Assembly: GCA_905221605.1 (NCBI GenBank)
Contig: CAJNDS010002457.1
Span: forward strand, 633,501 to 697,500
Direction of reading: 5' to 3'
Length of the DNA stretch: 64,000 nt
DNA from: Symbiodinium natans
Taxonomy: Eukaryota; Sar; Dinophyceae; Suessiales; Symbiodiniaceae
Shown here: positions 53,876 through 62,382 of the stretch, piece by piece
How positions within the stretch are numbered: position 1 is the stretch's first letter
Layout of the letters: each line of letters starts with the position of its first letter
The notes under the pieces: generated by a model
What the model was told of the DNA's origin: nothing
The model's input: only the letters and a program-made list of their open reading frames with translations
Database searches by the model: none
Position numbers and translations under genes: made by a program

Positions 53876-53972
53876 GGGTCCATGTACCTAATTATGATAT
53901 ACTTGGGCCGCAAACTACGTATACAGCAAGTACCTTGAAGGCCCAAGTTTTCCCTATTTAGGTACATGGACC
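53876..53972. mobile_element. family E TIR element (best copy)
   Basis: GGGTCCATGTACCTAATTAT at the left, ATTTAGGTACATGGACCC at the right, plus inner arms TACTTGGGCC / GGCCCAAGT. 97 bp, no ORF. Confidence 0.85.
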
Positions 53973-54803
53973 CTTAGGGCTAGGGTTGTTGGGTTTAGTT
54001 TTTTGGGTTTTAGGGGCCAGGGCTTTGGGTTTCCATGTTTTTTCGGATTCAAGAGGCTAGGGTTTTTGCGTTCTACTTGGAGGTTCGTGGGTAGCTATAT
54101 GTATATACATATACATATATATATATACATATATATATATATGACAGTGAAAGCCAGTTGCAGCTATACTTACCCGACTCACAACCCTGCCTAGGAGTCC
54201 CCATGAACCTTCAAGTAGGGGGGGTAAGGCTTTTCCTTCTGCATCCTGTGCACAGAATCCTACACAACCTAACCGGAAGCGTCTCCCTGCGAATTCCCGT
54301 CCCCCCCCCCCCCCCCCCCCCCCCCAGAAGTACTCCCAGCAAAATGCAGGGGTCTGGTCTGATCTGGATTGGTAGAACTTCTGGGCTACTACCGCCCATG
54401 ACCCCACGACTGAAATGAGCGTGTGCTTGGCCAGATTTGTAATGGCCGAGGTTGCCAGTTGTGTTCGGCTCTAAGCCCCATTAACAAATGTGCAGCTTTT
54501 CCCAGCTTGTTCATTGACAACCAGCCACTGTGCTCGTACTTCTTGGCACTTCCTATAGAGTGTCTAAGGGTTTAGGGGGTACACAGACCCGCTCGGAAAA
54601 AGGGGCAGACTCCCCAAATCAACCGGATGACTTCCCGCCCCACAGGCTCTTAAGCGCCCCAAACCTTCCCTTAACCTTAAAAACCCTTAACAACCTCGCA
54701 AAAAAAGAGGTTTAGGTGTAGGGTTTAGGGTTGAGGGTTTCGGGTTTTGGGTTTAGGGTTTCGGGTTTAGGGTGAACTCCGAGTGAACTCCCCCTTCCCC
54801 GAG

Positions 54804-54836
54804 GAGGCCAGGAAGCTTGCAGCCCTCAAGGCGGCG
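54804..54836 (+). CDS. putative exon, coiled coil (gene 4)
   Basis: CCCCGAG acceptor, then EARKLAALKAA, then a GA donor (GCG|GAAGGG). Confidence 0.45.
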
Positions 54837-54904
54837 GAAGGGGGCTGCCGGTGCCTGCACACTTGGAATTTTAAAATGCATAGACACACATGCACAGACA
54901 GACA

Positions 54905-55014
54905 TACAGATACATATACACATATTTATATATATATATATATGTATATATTTGTTTTCCTATTTATGTATGTATGTGTGTGTGTGCGTATATATGTATA
55001 TATATATATATACT
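54905..55014. repeat. AT/TG microsatellite
   Basis: (CA)n, (TA)n and (TG)n runs. The ORFs 54783-55019 and 54817-55176 cross it. Confidence 0.9.
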
Positions 55015-55370
55015 TGTAAGGAATGTATTTGGTCTGCAGTGGTTCTTGTTTGTTTTCTAAGGCTTTGGGGTGTTTGGGCTTCAGCTTTGCAGATTTATGC
55101 TCATCTAGGGTGGAGGAACCCTACTAAACCCCTAAAACCCTGCAACCCTACTAAAACCCTAAAGCCTGAACCCTAAGCCCCGCACCATCAAACCCCAAAA
55201 CCCTAAAAAGACCTAAAACCACACTCCCTAAACCCTAGAGGCCCTAGTCCCTAAACACCAGACCTGTGTCTTTTCCTTTGGGCCCATACGACTGCTTGAC
55301 ATGAGCTTCCGTCGCTTTAGAGCTTACACAGACCAACGGACCTTGCCTGCCTTGTGCGAGAGTGAGCGAC

Positions 55371-55500
55371 TACAAGGAGGGCCCCCCCCCCCCCCCCCTA
55401 GTTATAAATAGATGTATAAGAGCCCGAAATTGGGTTGTAAGGATCCTAACTTAGGTTACAAGTCCCTTAACTATAGTTGGTATAGTAAGGGGGCCCCTCC
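55371..55500. mobile_element. family A TIR element (reverse)
   Basis: TACAAGGAGGGCCCCCC with a long C tract at the left, AGTAAGGGGGCCCCTCC at the right (the terminal TTGTA is lost). Core in reverse order. It is 45 bp upstream of an exon. Confidence 0.85.
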
Positions 55501-55545
55501 TAACCCGAAACCCTAAACCCTAAACCCTAAACCCGTAAACACCAG

Positions 55546-55641
55546 ACATCCACCAGGAGCTGGAACGCCTGGAGGCCCAGCGTGGCGCGCCTCTGCCTTT
55601 CATCCCCATGCAAGGGGCCGGCTGGTGGCCGGAGGCCGACA
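55546..55641 (+). CDS. putative exon, coil plus Pro/Trp segment (gene 4)
   Basis: ACACCAG acceptor, then IHQELERLEAQRGAPLPFIP and MQGAGWWPEAD, ending AG|GGTTTAGGG. Well-behaved frame over 96 nt. Confidence 0.55.
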
Positions 55642-55989
55642 GGGTTTAGGGTTTAGAGTTTAGGGTTGCAGAAGGGTCTAGGGCGGACGGTTGTTATCTC
55701 TGAAGACTCTGTGTCATGTTGTATCTCACTGCATTGATCTGGCCAAATTGTCCGGAACCCAATGATCAAAATGGTTAGGGTTTGGGTTTAGGAATCCCCC
55801 CCTCTGCCACTATACAAATATGAGATGTGCCAACGAAATCACAGATTACATTGCCATGGGAGAATTTCACATGTGCTTCCCCCCCGCACGACAAACCACA
55901 GTCCTTCAAGAGATACAAACTACAAAGCAAACACGTCCTTGTGGCCACTGTTCACTTCATTTTGGGGAAGGGGGGGGGGGGGGGGGGGC

Positions 55990-56175
55990 AGGGGTACATG
56001 GAAGAGTTGCGGAAAGCGTACAGGCATGGGCCGCAGACAAAGTGGAAAGCGGAAAGAGTGAAAATAATAGAGCTCTAATTGATATCTCATCGGAAGTTGC
56101 TTTGGACGTCTTGGCAAAACTTCTGCCATTGAAGACAGTCGAGAGTTTTGGAAGCTCACCCCAAAGCTACACCCC
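55990..56175 (+). CDS. possible exon(s), helical (gene 4)
   Basis: Two overlapping frames look coding: MEELRKAYRHGPQTKWKAER from 55998, and VQAWAADKVESGKSENNRAL followed by IDISSEVALDVLAKLLPLKT. Only one can be right. The second is longer. Confidence 0.35.
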
Positions 56176-56283
56176 TAAACCCTAAACCCTAAACCCTAAA
56201 CCCTAAACCCTGTAAATAGCTCGGAGCCCTTGGTTGGCATTGTTGAAGGTCAATGATGGTTTTAGAGTTGCACTTGTTCTGAA

Positions 56284-56340
56284 TGCCCGGCAATATTGGA
56301 AGATAATGAAGAACAGCTACTGGAACAACCGGTACGTAGA
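56284..56340 (+). CDS. possible exon
   Basis: A frame reads NARQYWKIMKNSYWNNRYV. It loosely resembles the basic-aromatic start of ABCA-type transporters but is too short to call. Confidence 0.25.
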
Positions 56341-56397
56341 AACAACTAGTTCTAACCATGATAATATGGGGTCTTTTGCTTGTTTTCTGCATGAGGC

Positions 56398-56433
<36 letters not shown>

Positions 56434-56818
56434 TACATATTCAAGAAATATTCATAATTTTTATTTATATTTTTTAGCGTTAAAACGTGATGTCATGCAC
56501 ATTGTGAACAGAATGGAACTTATGGCGTTATACGCTTTCTAATTATGTATACGGGACATTTGGAGTCCTCAATCTAAAACGAAGAGTTGACCTCCAACTA
56601 TGTTCGTCCCAACAGATATGTCGTGTGCCCGGTTTTTTCCCTCTGGGACGCAGAATATGTTCCCACAAGTTGTGAAGCTTTTCTACCCTAAACCCCAAAC
56701 CCCCCCAGCCCCCAAACCCCAAACCCCCAAACCCCAGACCCCAACCCCCCAACCCCACCTTGAAACCCTAAACCCTAAACCCTAGACCCTAGACCCTAAA
56801 CCCTAAACCTTGAAACCA

Positions 56819-56846
56819 GGGAGCAGCAGCAAGCACTGCTGGCGGC
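56819..56846 (+). CDS. putative micro-exon, coiled coil
   Basis: GAAACCAG acceptor, then EQQQALLAA, then a GA donor (GC|GATCTC). Confidence 0.35.
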
Positions 56847-56958
56847 GATCTCCTGAGCCAGCTGTGCCTTCACTGGGCTTAGGGCAATCAGGGCATGGGC
56901 CTGGGAGACACGGAGGTTGTTCTGAATTAGGGTCCCCCTTATGAATAAAGAAATATGC

Positions 56959-56981
56959 TCACGCCCCCCCCCATGATCCAC
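56959..56981 (+). repeat. left terminal inverted repeat of the 2.8-kb element
   Basis: TCACG, nine C, ATGATCCA. Pairs with 59721-59744 on the other strand, with one mismatch and a C-tract length difference. Confidence 0.75.
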
Positions 56982-57132
56982 GTTTCTGCTTCGAAACAGA
57001 TGGATCTTGGGAGGAGAGGGGGCTATGAGCTAGCGACAAAAACACCGACAGGGCCGATAAAAACCTATATCATTTCAAGTCAGGCAGGTCATTTACACCA
57101 ACAAGGTAGAAAAATACCAGAAAAAATCATGC

Positions 57133-58270
57133 TTTTTTTAGAAAACTCGAGCCGGCTCGAATTTTCCAAAAAAAACTGACACAGTAGGTCACCCAAACAC
57201 GAGCAGGCTCGAATTTTCCAACAAAAACCTAAATTTCAGGATCTATGGCTCCAGCAGCCCGGTAGATCCTGAAAGTTAGGTTTTTTTGGAAAATTCGAGC
57301 CTGCTCGAGTTTCTGGGACCTAAAGCTTCAAGAATTTTAGGAAAATTCGAGCCGGCTCGAATTTTCCAAAAAAAACTGACACAGTAGATTGCCGAAACAC
57401 GACCAGGCTCGAATTTTCAAAAAAAAACCTAAATTTCAGGATCTATGGCTCCAGCAGTCCGGTAGATCCTGAAAGTTAGGTTTTTTTGGGAAAATTCGAG
57501 CCTGCTCGAGTTTCTGGGACCTAAAGCTTCAAGAACTTTAGGAAAATTCGAGCCGGCTCGAATTTTCCAAAAAAAACTGACACAGTAGGTCGCCCAAACA
57601 CGAGCAGGCTCGAATTTTCCAAAAAAAACCTAAATTTCAGGATCTATGGCTCCAGCAGCCCGGTAGATCCTGAAAGTTAGGTTTTTTTTGGAAAATTCGA
57701 GCCTGCTCGAGTTTCTGGGACCTAAAGCTTCAAGAATTTTAGGAAAATTCGAGCCGGCTCGAATTTTCCAAAAGAAAACTGACACAGTAGGTCGCCCAAA
57801 CACGAGCAGGCTCGAATTTTCCAAAAAATACCTAAATTTCAGGATCTATGGCTCCAGCAGCCCGGTAGATCCTGAAAGTTAGGTTTTTTTTGGAAAATTC
57901 GAGCCTGCTCGAGTTTTCGAGACCTGGAGCTTCAAGAATTCTCGGAAAATTCGAGCCGGCTCGAGTTTTCTAAAAAAAAATGGCTGAAACCATAGCTGTG
58001 TGACCCCAAAGCCTCATAGATGACATAATTTAGGCTTTTTTTGGAAAATTCGAGCCTGCTCGAGTTTTCGAGACCTGGAGCTTCAAGAATTTTCGGAGAA
58101 TTCGAGCCGGGTCGAATTTTCTAAAAAATATGCTGAAACCATGGCTGTGTGACCCCAAGGTCTCATAGATGACAGAATGTAGATTTTTTTTGGAAAATTC
58201 GAGCCTGCTCGGGTTGTGGTGGCCTGGTGCCTGGAGATTTTTCGGAAAATTCGAGCCGGCTCGAGTTTTC
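57133..58270. repeat. tandem array of hairpin-forming repeats
   Basis: The palindrome TTCGAGCCGGCTCGAA (ends vary) recurs near 57147, 57348, 57548, 57749, 57950, 58104 and 58251: period about 200 bp for the first five, about 150 after. Between them lie inverted repeats CGAGCAGGCTCGAATTTTCC ... GGAAAATTCGAGCCTGCTCG with further matched stems (CCTAAATTTCAGGATCTA / TAGATCCTGAAAGTTAGG) and a loop of about 20 nt. Short ORFs over it (57630-57882, 58083-58373) are repeat translations. Confidence 0.9.
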
Positions 58271-58489
58271 CCGAAATCTCTTGATATTCTGACTGCGGTA
58301 ATTGATACAATTTTGTAGCAACAGTTACCAATTCTATTTCAATTGGTAAGTTCCCCATATTTTTTGACGGCAAATATCTAACTTGTGAGAAGAGGCCACA
58401 TTTATATCCAACAATCGTTTCGGTCTTAAACCCTTGACAATTAACATAAGAACTACCTTTGTGTCAAAGAAAACTTAAACTATCAATGA

Positions 58490-58770
58490 GGATATCTGCG
58501 GGACTAAAAGTTTCCATGATATATAAATAGCATAGATAATTTGATTACAGATACATACCTTCAACTTGTATTCAATCAAGTAATTCAAAACTATATGAAG
58601 TGTCTTACTATTATTCTTCTTCCTACCTTTCACCTGCTTAACTGCTTCATCTACTGAATTTTTCTCAACTAACTTTCTTATCTCTTCGTAAGCATGTTGT
58701 TTAAATTGCTTCTCTATCTTCGATGTCTCTATTTGTTCGTATGTTGTTGCTTTCTTATGAAATGATTATG
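58490..58770 (-). CDS. hypothetical helical ORF in the inserted element
   Basis: Read on minus from about 58755: YEQIETSKIEKQFKQHAYEE, IRKLVEKNSVDEAVKQVKGR, then KTLHIVLNYLIEYKLK. Strongly charged and helical, AT-rich codons unlike host exons. After KLK the DNA has GTATGT and then ..TTTTAG about 50 nt on, so a short GT-AG intron is possible. No family recognised. Start not fixed. Confidence 0.5.
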
Positions 58771-58784
58771 GCATCAAACTGTTG

Positions 58785-59345
58785 TTAAAAACTCTTCTTC
58801 GGTTATAGGTAGATGTCCTGCTGTGTTTTTAATATTGCCTATATCTTCATAAGGATGTTTTTGTAGAGGGTCTAATGTTGATTTCTTTGATGTTATACTT
58901 CCTTTTTCAAACATACTAACGGGGTCTTCTACTTTCCGTATTCATATGTTTTGTCCCAGTGTCTTCTGGTCGTTGTCCTGATACATAAGGAGAACCACAG
59001 CTACGACTTCTGAATACATTCCCATAATCATTGTTTATTTGTTGTTCCGATGCTGAACCTAAACTGTGACTTACAATACCAGAAATTCCAGTTTCTTCTT
59101 TTCTTTAACCGTCTATTTCAATAAAACCATCTTGAATGAACTTATCTACATCTTTATAACACTGAGTCAGTTGCGTCTTATATAAAGGAAGGTTTCAATC
59201 ACCATAAACATCTCTACAGCTTTTAGTCCCAGCAATGTATAAAATAGAACAATTTTTGATATATCCCGTCAGGATTCTCATACGCTAATTTAAGTCCTTG
59301 CGTGTCCGTTAAGAATGTCTCTGTCTTTGCGAATTCGTCTCTAAC
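58785..59345 (-). pseudogene. decayed class-3-lipase-like (alpha/beta hydrolase) gene
   Basis: Minus-strand pieces in order: LYIAGTKSCRDVYGD, then LYKTQLTQCYKDVDKFI, then ISGIVSHSLGSASEQQ (nucleophile-elbow-like SHSLG in place of GHSLG), CGSPYVSG, then in another frame EDPVSMFEKGSI (acid position) and DPLQKHPYEDIGNI (His position). This is the order of a lipase_3-type Ser-Asp-His hydrolase. Two in-frame stops (TGA after VYGD, TAA before the elbow) and a frameshift between SPYV and EDPVS break it. Hydrolases of this kind occur in some eukaryotic DNA viruses and related elements; origin is inference. Confidence 0.65.
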
Positions 59346-59420
59346 TTCATTATGTAGTCTGCTTCTTGTGCTAGGTGCTTTATTTGAAACCCCTTCATCT
59401 CTTCTTTTATGTTCATGCAT
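59223..59420 (-). CDS. N-terminal part of the lipase-like gene (65-codon ORF)
   Basis: Starts with ATG at 59418-59420. Reads MHEHKRRDEGVSNKAPSTRS, then LHNEVRDEFAKTETFLTDTQ and GLKLAYENPDGIYQKLF before a stop. It leads into the hydrolase segment through a change of frame near 59240, so it is probably the 5' end of the same broken gene. Confidence 0.5.
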   Translation of the reverse strand: MHEHKRRDEGVSNKAPSTRSRLHNEVRDEFAKTETFLTDTQGLKLAYENPDGIYQKLFYFIHCWD

Positions 59421-59513
59421 TATACAATGGTTTATAAGGTAATATTTATCTAATCAATGAATATTGTTGAAGTTCAAGAAGGTGTATATTGGAAGCTACT
59501 ATAGAGTGAATAA

Positions 59514-59744
59514 CAGAGATTAGCAAACCACACAAAACCAAATCCAGAAACGGATTCTGTTTGTAGATTTCTGTTGTTTAAAAGTGTAGATAATCAAAAG
59601 CAAGTTGTAGCTTCAGACATGGCAAGACACGAAAGTATCGTAAATACCGGTGTTTTTTCACATCAACCATATGTGCAAATAAGCACAGGTGCAGAAGGAC
59701 AAGCAAGAAAAGGATACATATGGATCATGGGGGGGGGGGTGTGA
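59514..59744 (+). CDS. hypothetical ORF at the right end of the element
   Basis: 76 open codons, possibly from ATG at 59619 (MARHESIVNTGVFSHQPYVQ, ISTGAEGQARKGYIWIM) to TGA at 59742, which lies in the TIR. The upstream part PNPETDSVCRFLLFKSVDNQ is also protein-like, so the true start may be earlier or spliced. No family recognised. Confidence 0.45.
   Translation, partial: QRLANHTKPNPETDSVCRFLLFKSVDNQKQVVASDMARHESIVNTGVFSHQPYVQISTGAEGQARKGYIWIMGGGV
59721..59744 (-). repeat. right terminal inverted repeat of the 2.8-kb element
   Basis: TGGATCAT followed by 11 G, TGTGA; inverted match to 56959-56981. Confidence 0.75.
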
Positions 59745-59749
59745 CCAGA

Positions 59750-59935
59750 AATATGTATATATGTATAATTAATTGAAATAAATAAATAAATATAAATAAA
59801 TAAATATGTATATATATATATATCGATCGATAGATAGATCACATACATACATACATGCATACATACATACATACATACAGACATATATACATAATATATA
59901 TATATATATACACATGTATGCAGATATTTATATAC
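59750..59935. repeat. AT-rich microsatellite
   Basis: (TA)n, (ATAA)n, (GATA)n and (CATA)n runs. The insertion lies at its left edge. ORFs 59663-59884 and 59806-60000 cross it. Confidence 0.9.
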
Positions 59936-60222
59936 ATGTGTCTATATGCGATTGCGAGGGTTTAGGGTTCAGGGTTCAGCACCCCACACGAACAGGGTGA
60001 CCCTAAGCCCTAAACCCTCAACCCTAAACCCTAAACGGGGAGAGCGGGGCCGGGGTGGGGGTTGGGGGGGGGGGGGGGGGGGGGGTGGGGGCAGCAGGCT
60101 ATGACTCAACACAAGGCCCGGCAAATCTTGTAGAGCAGAGGGGGGGGCTGTGGCAAGCATTCCTTCGAGTGCTCCGGGCACCTCTTAAGCCTGAAACCGC
60201 ATCTGGGGGCTGCAGGGTGGCT

Positions 60223-60280
60223 CCTAAACCCTAAACCCTAAACCCTAAACCCTAAACCCTAAACCCTAAACCCTAAACCT
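60223..60280 (-). repeat. CCCTAAA array
   Basis: Eight units, just before an exon candidate. Confidence 0.95.
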
Positions 60281-60393
60281 ACAAGTACGGCATTTGAGGA
60301 AGAGGGGGGCCGCACAGCCGCCTCAACAGCCTCAGCTGGATGGCCGCTGCATTTTGCAGATGTTTCTTGGAACAGGGGCTCGAGGACTAAAAG
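60281..60393 (+). CDS. possible exon (gene 5)
   Basis: Two open frames. One reads TSTAFEEEGGRTAASTASAG and WPLHFADVSW. The other reads AAQPPQQPQLDGRCILQMFL. The second shares LDGR..LQ and a preceding Pro-rich stretch with the exons at 61.3-62.4 kb, so I prefer it. Confidence 0.4.
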
Positions 60394-60394
60394 G

Positions 60395-60682
60395 GTTTTA
60401 GGGTTTAGGGTTTTAGGGTTTTAGGGTTTAGGGTTTTAGGGTTTTAGGGTTTAGGGTTTTAGGGTTTTAGGGTTTTAGGGTTTTAGGGTTTTAGGGTTTT
60501 AAGGGTTTTAGGGTTTTAGGGTTTTAGGGTTTTAGGGTTTTAGGGTTTTAGGGTTTTAGGGTTTTAGGGTTTTAGGGTTTTAAGGGTTTTAGGGTTTTAG
60601 GGTTTTAGGGTTTTAGGGTTTTAGGGTTTTAGGGTTTTAGGGTTTTAGGGTTTTAGGGTTTTAGGGTTTTAGGGTTTTAGGG
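60395..60682 (+). repeat. 8-mer TTTTAGGG array
   Basis: About 35 units. The first ~80 bp alternate 8-mers with a 7-mer every 23 bp; then pure TTTTAGGG with two TTTTAAGGG 9-mers about 90 bp apart (60498, 60581). Confidence 0.95.
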
Positions 60683-60699
60683 TTCCGGGCTTTCGGATG

Positions 60700-60837
60700 T
60701 AGGGAGCGGCCCCGTTTACTATACTAACTGTAGCAAAGGGACGTAGACGATCAGACGATCGCCGAAGTTGCCTTCACTTGTAAATGCCCAATCTGGGGTC
60801 CATTCCAACGCTAACTAGGGATGGCCCTTCCTTGTAG
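60700..60837. mobile_element. family A element, diverged
   Basis: GGCCCCGTTTACTATACTAA at the left, AACTAGGGATGGCCCTTCCT then TGTAGTAG at the right. The middle is replaced by unrelated sequence. Confidence 0.6.
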
Positions 60838-60983
60838 TAGGCTTAGGGCTTAGGGCTTAGGGCTTAGGGCTTAGGGCTTAGGGCTTAGGGCTTAGGGCTT
60901 AGGGCTTAGGGCTTAGGGCTTAGGGCTTAGGGCTTAGGGCTTAGGGCTTAGGGCTTAGGGCTTAGGGCTTAGGGCTTAGGGCT
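60838..60983 (+). repeat. 7-mer TTAGGGC array
   Basis: About 20 perfect copies of a single-base variant of the telomere heptamer (CTTAGGG for TTTAGGG), with no mixture. Confidence 0.97.
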
Positions 60984-61202
60984 AGGGTTTGGAATTCTAG
61001 GGCTCGAAAATCTGTGCGCATACTGTATGTCCTATGAGCCCTCCGTCACCCTGAGCCTAACTCTGCATGTAACGTCTGTAGGCCTGGTTTGGCAAAGGCA
61101 ACACAAATTCAAAACCCCATAATTAATCCTTATCCTCATGGCCCCATCTGGGCCCCCACCGGGCGGGCAAACAATCACCTAGGATCCTCTGAGGCCCATA
61201 GG

Positions 61203-61307
61203 CGATTATAGGGCTCGGAGTAATTACTACTAGTATTCCCTTATGGTCCCTTTGTAATTAGACTATGATCACCCCCCAAACCCTATTTTAATTATTCAGG
61301 CCCCAAG
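61203..61307. mobile_element. family G element (reverse)
   Basis: GGGCTCGGAGTAATTACTAC at the left, AACCCTATTTTAATTATTCA then GGCCCC at the right. Confidence 0.7.
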
Positions 61308-61317
61308 ATAACGCAGG

Positions 61318-61445
61318 CCCGAAGCTGACAGCAAGAGGTTGGGCACCACCCCGCCGCCGGAGTCAGGGTCCCTTCCACTCTTCACTGGCCCTGGCCCTGG
61401 CCTAGATGGCCGAGCATTGCTGCAACAGCCCCTTGCTCTGGTTTT
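61318..61445 (+). CDS. duplicated exon, Pro-rich LDGR protein (gene 5), copy 1
   Basis: Frame: LGTTPPPESGSLPLFTGPGP then GLDGRALLQQPLALV. Almost identical to 61717-61845 (about 125 bp). LDGRALLQQ also occurs at 62401-62427 with different codons. Confidence 0.5.
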
Positions 61446-61555
61446 TAGGGGCGCTTAGGGGGGGTTAACTTTCTGGTAGAAGGCTGGTCCTGTCCCGAAA
61501 CGCCCAAATCCTTATCCTCAAGACCACATCCTGCCCCAGCAAACAAGCACCTAAT

Positions 61556-61694
61556 TACAAGGAGGCCCCCCCCCCCCCCCTTAATTACTATGCTAACTAT
61601 AATTATAGGGGACTTATAACCCAAGATAGGATCCTTATAACCCAGTTTAGGATCCTTCTTTTTCTACTTGTAGCTAAGGGGGCCCCTTCTTGTG
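61556..61694. mobile_element. family A TIR element
   Basis: TACAAGGAGGCCCCCC with a C tract at the left, AAGGGGGCCCCTTCTTGTG at the right. Lies between the two duplicated exons. Confidence 0.85.
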
Positions 61695-61716
61695 TGAGGC
61701 TCATAAGCAAAGCAGG

Positions 61717-61845
61717 CCCGAAGCTCACAGCAAGAGGTTTGGCACCACCCCGCCGCCGGAGTCAGGGTCCCTTCCACCCTTCACTGGCCCTGGTCCTGGC
61801 CTAGATGGCCGAGCATTGCTGCAACAGCCCCTTGCTTTGGTTTTC
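61717..61845 (+). CDS. duplicated exon, Pro-rich LDGR protein (gene 5), copy 2
   Basis: Frame: FGTTPPPESGSLPPFTGPGP then GLDGRALLQQPLALV. Only a handful of base changes from copy 1, frame intact in both. The antisense ORF 61801-62001 is a shadow. Confidence 0.5.
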
Positions 61846-62133
61846 AGAGGGGGTTAAGGTCTTGAGGGCAAGGGTTTTCTTAAAAGGGTTGAAAGTTAAG
61901 GGGGGTTTGAGAACTTCGGGGAGCGAGAATGTGTATGTTGCCTTAAGCGGAAGAGAGTCGGGTTGACTCGCAGCAGTCATCATGAGGCTGTGCAGTCTCA
62001 TGAAGCGCCCAAGCCCCCCCCCCCCCCCTTTGAAGTCCGCCTTAACCTAACAGAGACCCTAAATCCCAAGCCTGAAACCCTAAATTCTAGTCCTTGCCTG
62101 CTCGTGCGATTGAAGCCGACCCCAAACCCCAAA

Positions 62134-62250
62134 CCCTAGGGACCAAATGAACCCTAACATAGGGGGCATATACCCTACACTACTATAATCCCTATAAAAA
62201 CATTATGAACCATAAACCCTTTTAAGGTTCATTCGGTCCTTAAGGAACCC
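62134..62250. mobile_element. family D TIR element (complete)
   Basis: TAGGGACCAAATGAACCCTA at the left, TTTTAAGGTTCATTCGGTCC at the right, TATGAACCATAAACC inside. Confidence 0.8.
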
Positions 62251-62254
62251 CAAA

Positions 62255-62375
62255 CCCCAAACCCCAAACCCTAAACCCTAAACCCTAAACCCCAAGCCCT
62301 AAACCCAAGCCCTAGACCCTGAACCCTAAACCCCAAACCCCAAACCCCGACCCCAAACCCCAAGCCCCCAAACCC
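62255..62375 (-). repeat. CCCCAAA / CCCTAAA mixed array
   Basis: Strongly mixed heptamers (CCCCAAA, CCCTAAA, CCCAAGC), ending in AAACCCTTGCAG, which serves as an acceptor for the next exon. Confidence 0.9.
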
Positions 62376-62382
62376 TTGCAGG

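Larger units (their letters stand above)
56949..59755. mobile_element. 2.8-kb TIR element with 9-bp target duplication, virus-like content
   Basis: Ends: TCACGCCCCCCCCCATGATC (from 56959) and, inverted, TCACACCCCCCCCCCCATGATC (from 59744, in pieces: TCACA, 11 C, ATGATCCA). The same 9 bp, AGAAATATG, lies at 56949-56957 and 59747-59755. The interior is AT-rich, lacks TTTAGGG repeats, and carries hairpin repeats, a decayed minus-strand lipase-like gene, a second minus-strand helical ORF and a + strand ORF reaching the right TIR. A 9-bp duplication is typical of Mutator-like insertions but no transposase is visible. The poly-C inside the TIR may vary with sequencing. Confidence 0.72.

Noticed and set aside
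56284-56340. Possible ABCA-type transporter start
   Set aside because: The resemblance is about 17 residues with no motif; kept only as a low-confidence exon.
57630-58373. Short ORFs on both strands with SRLEFSK or ARIF peptides
   Set aside because: Translations of the hairpin repeat array.
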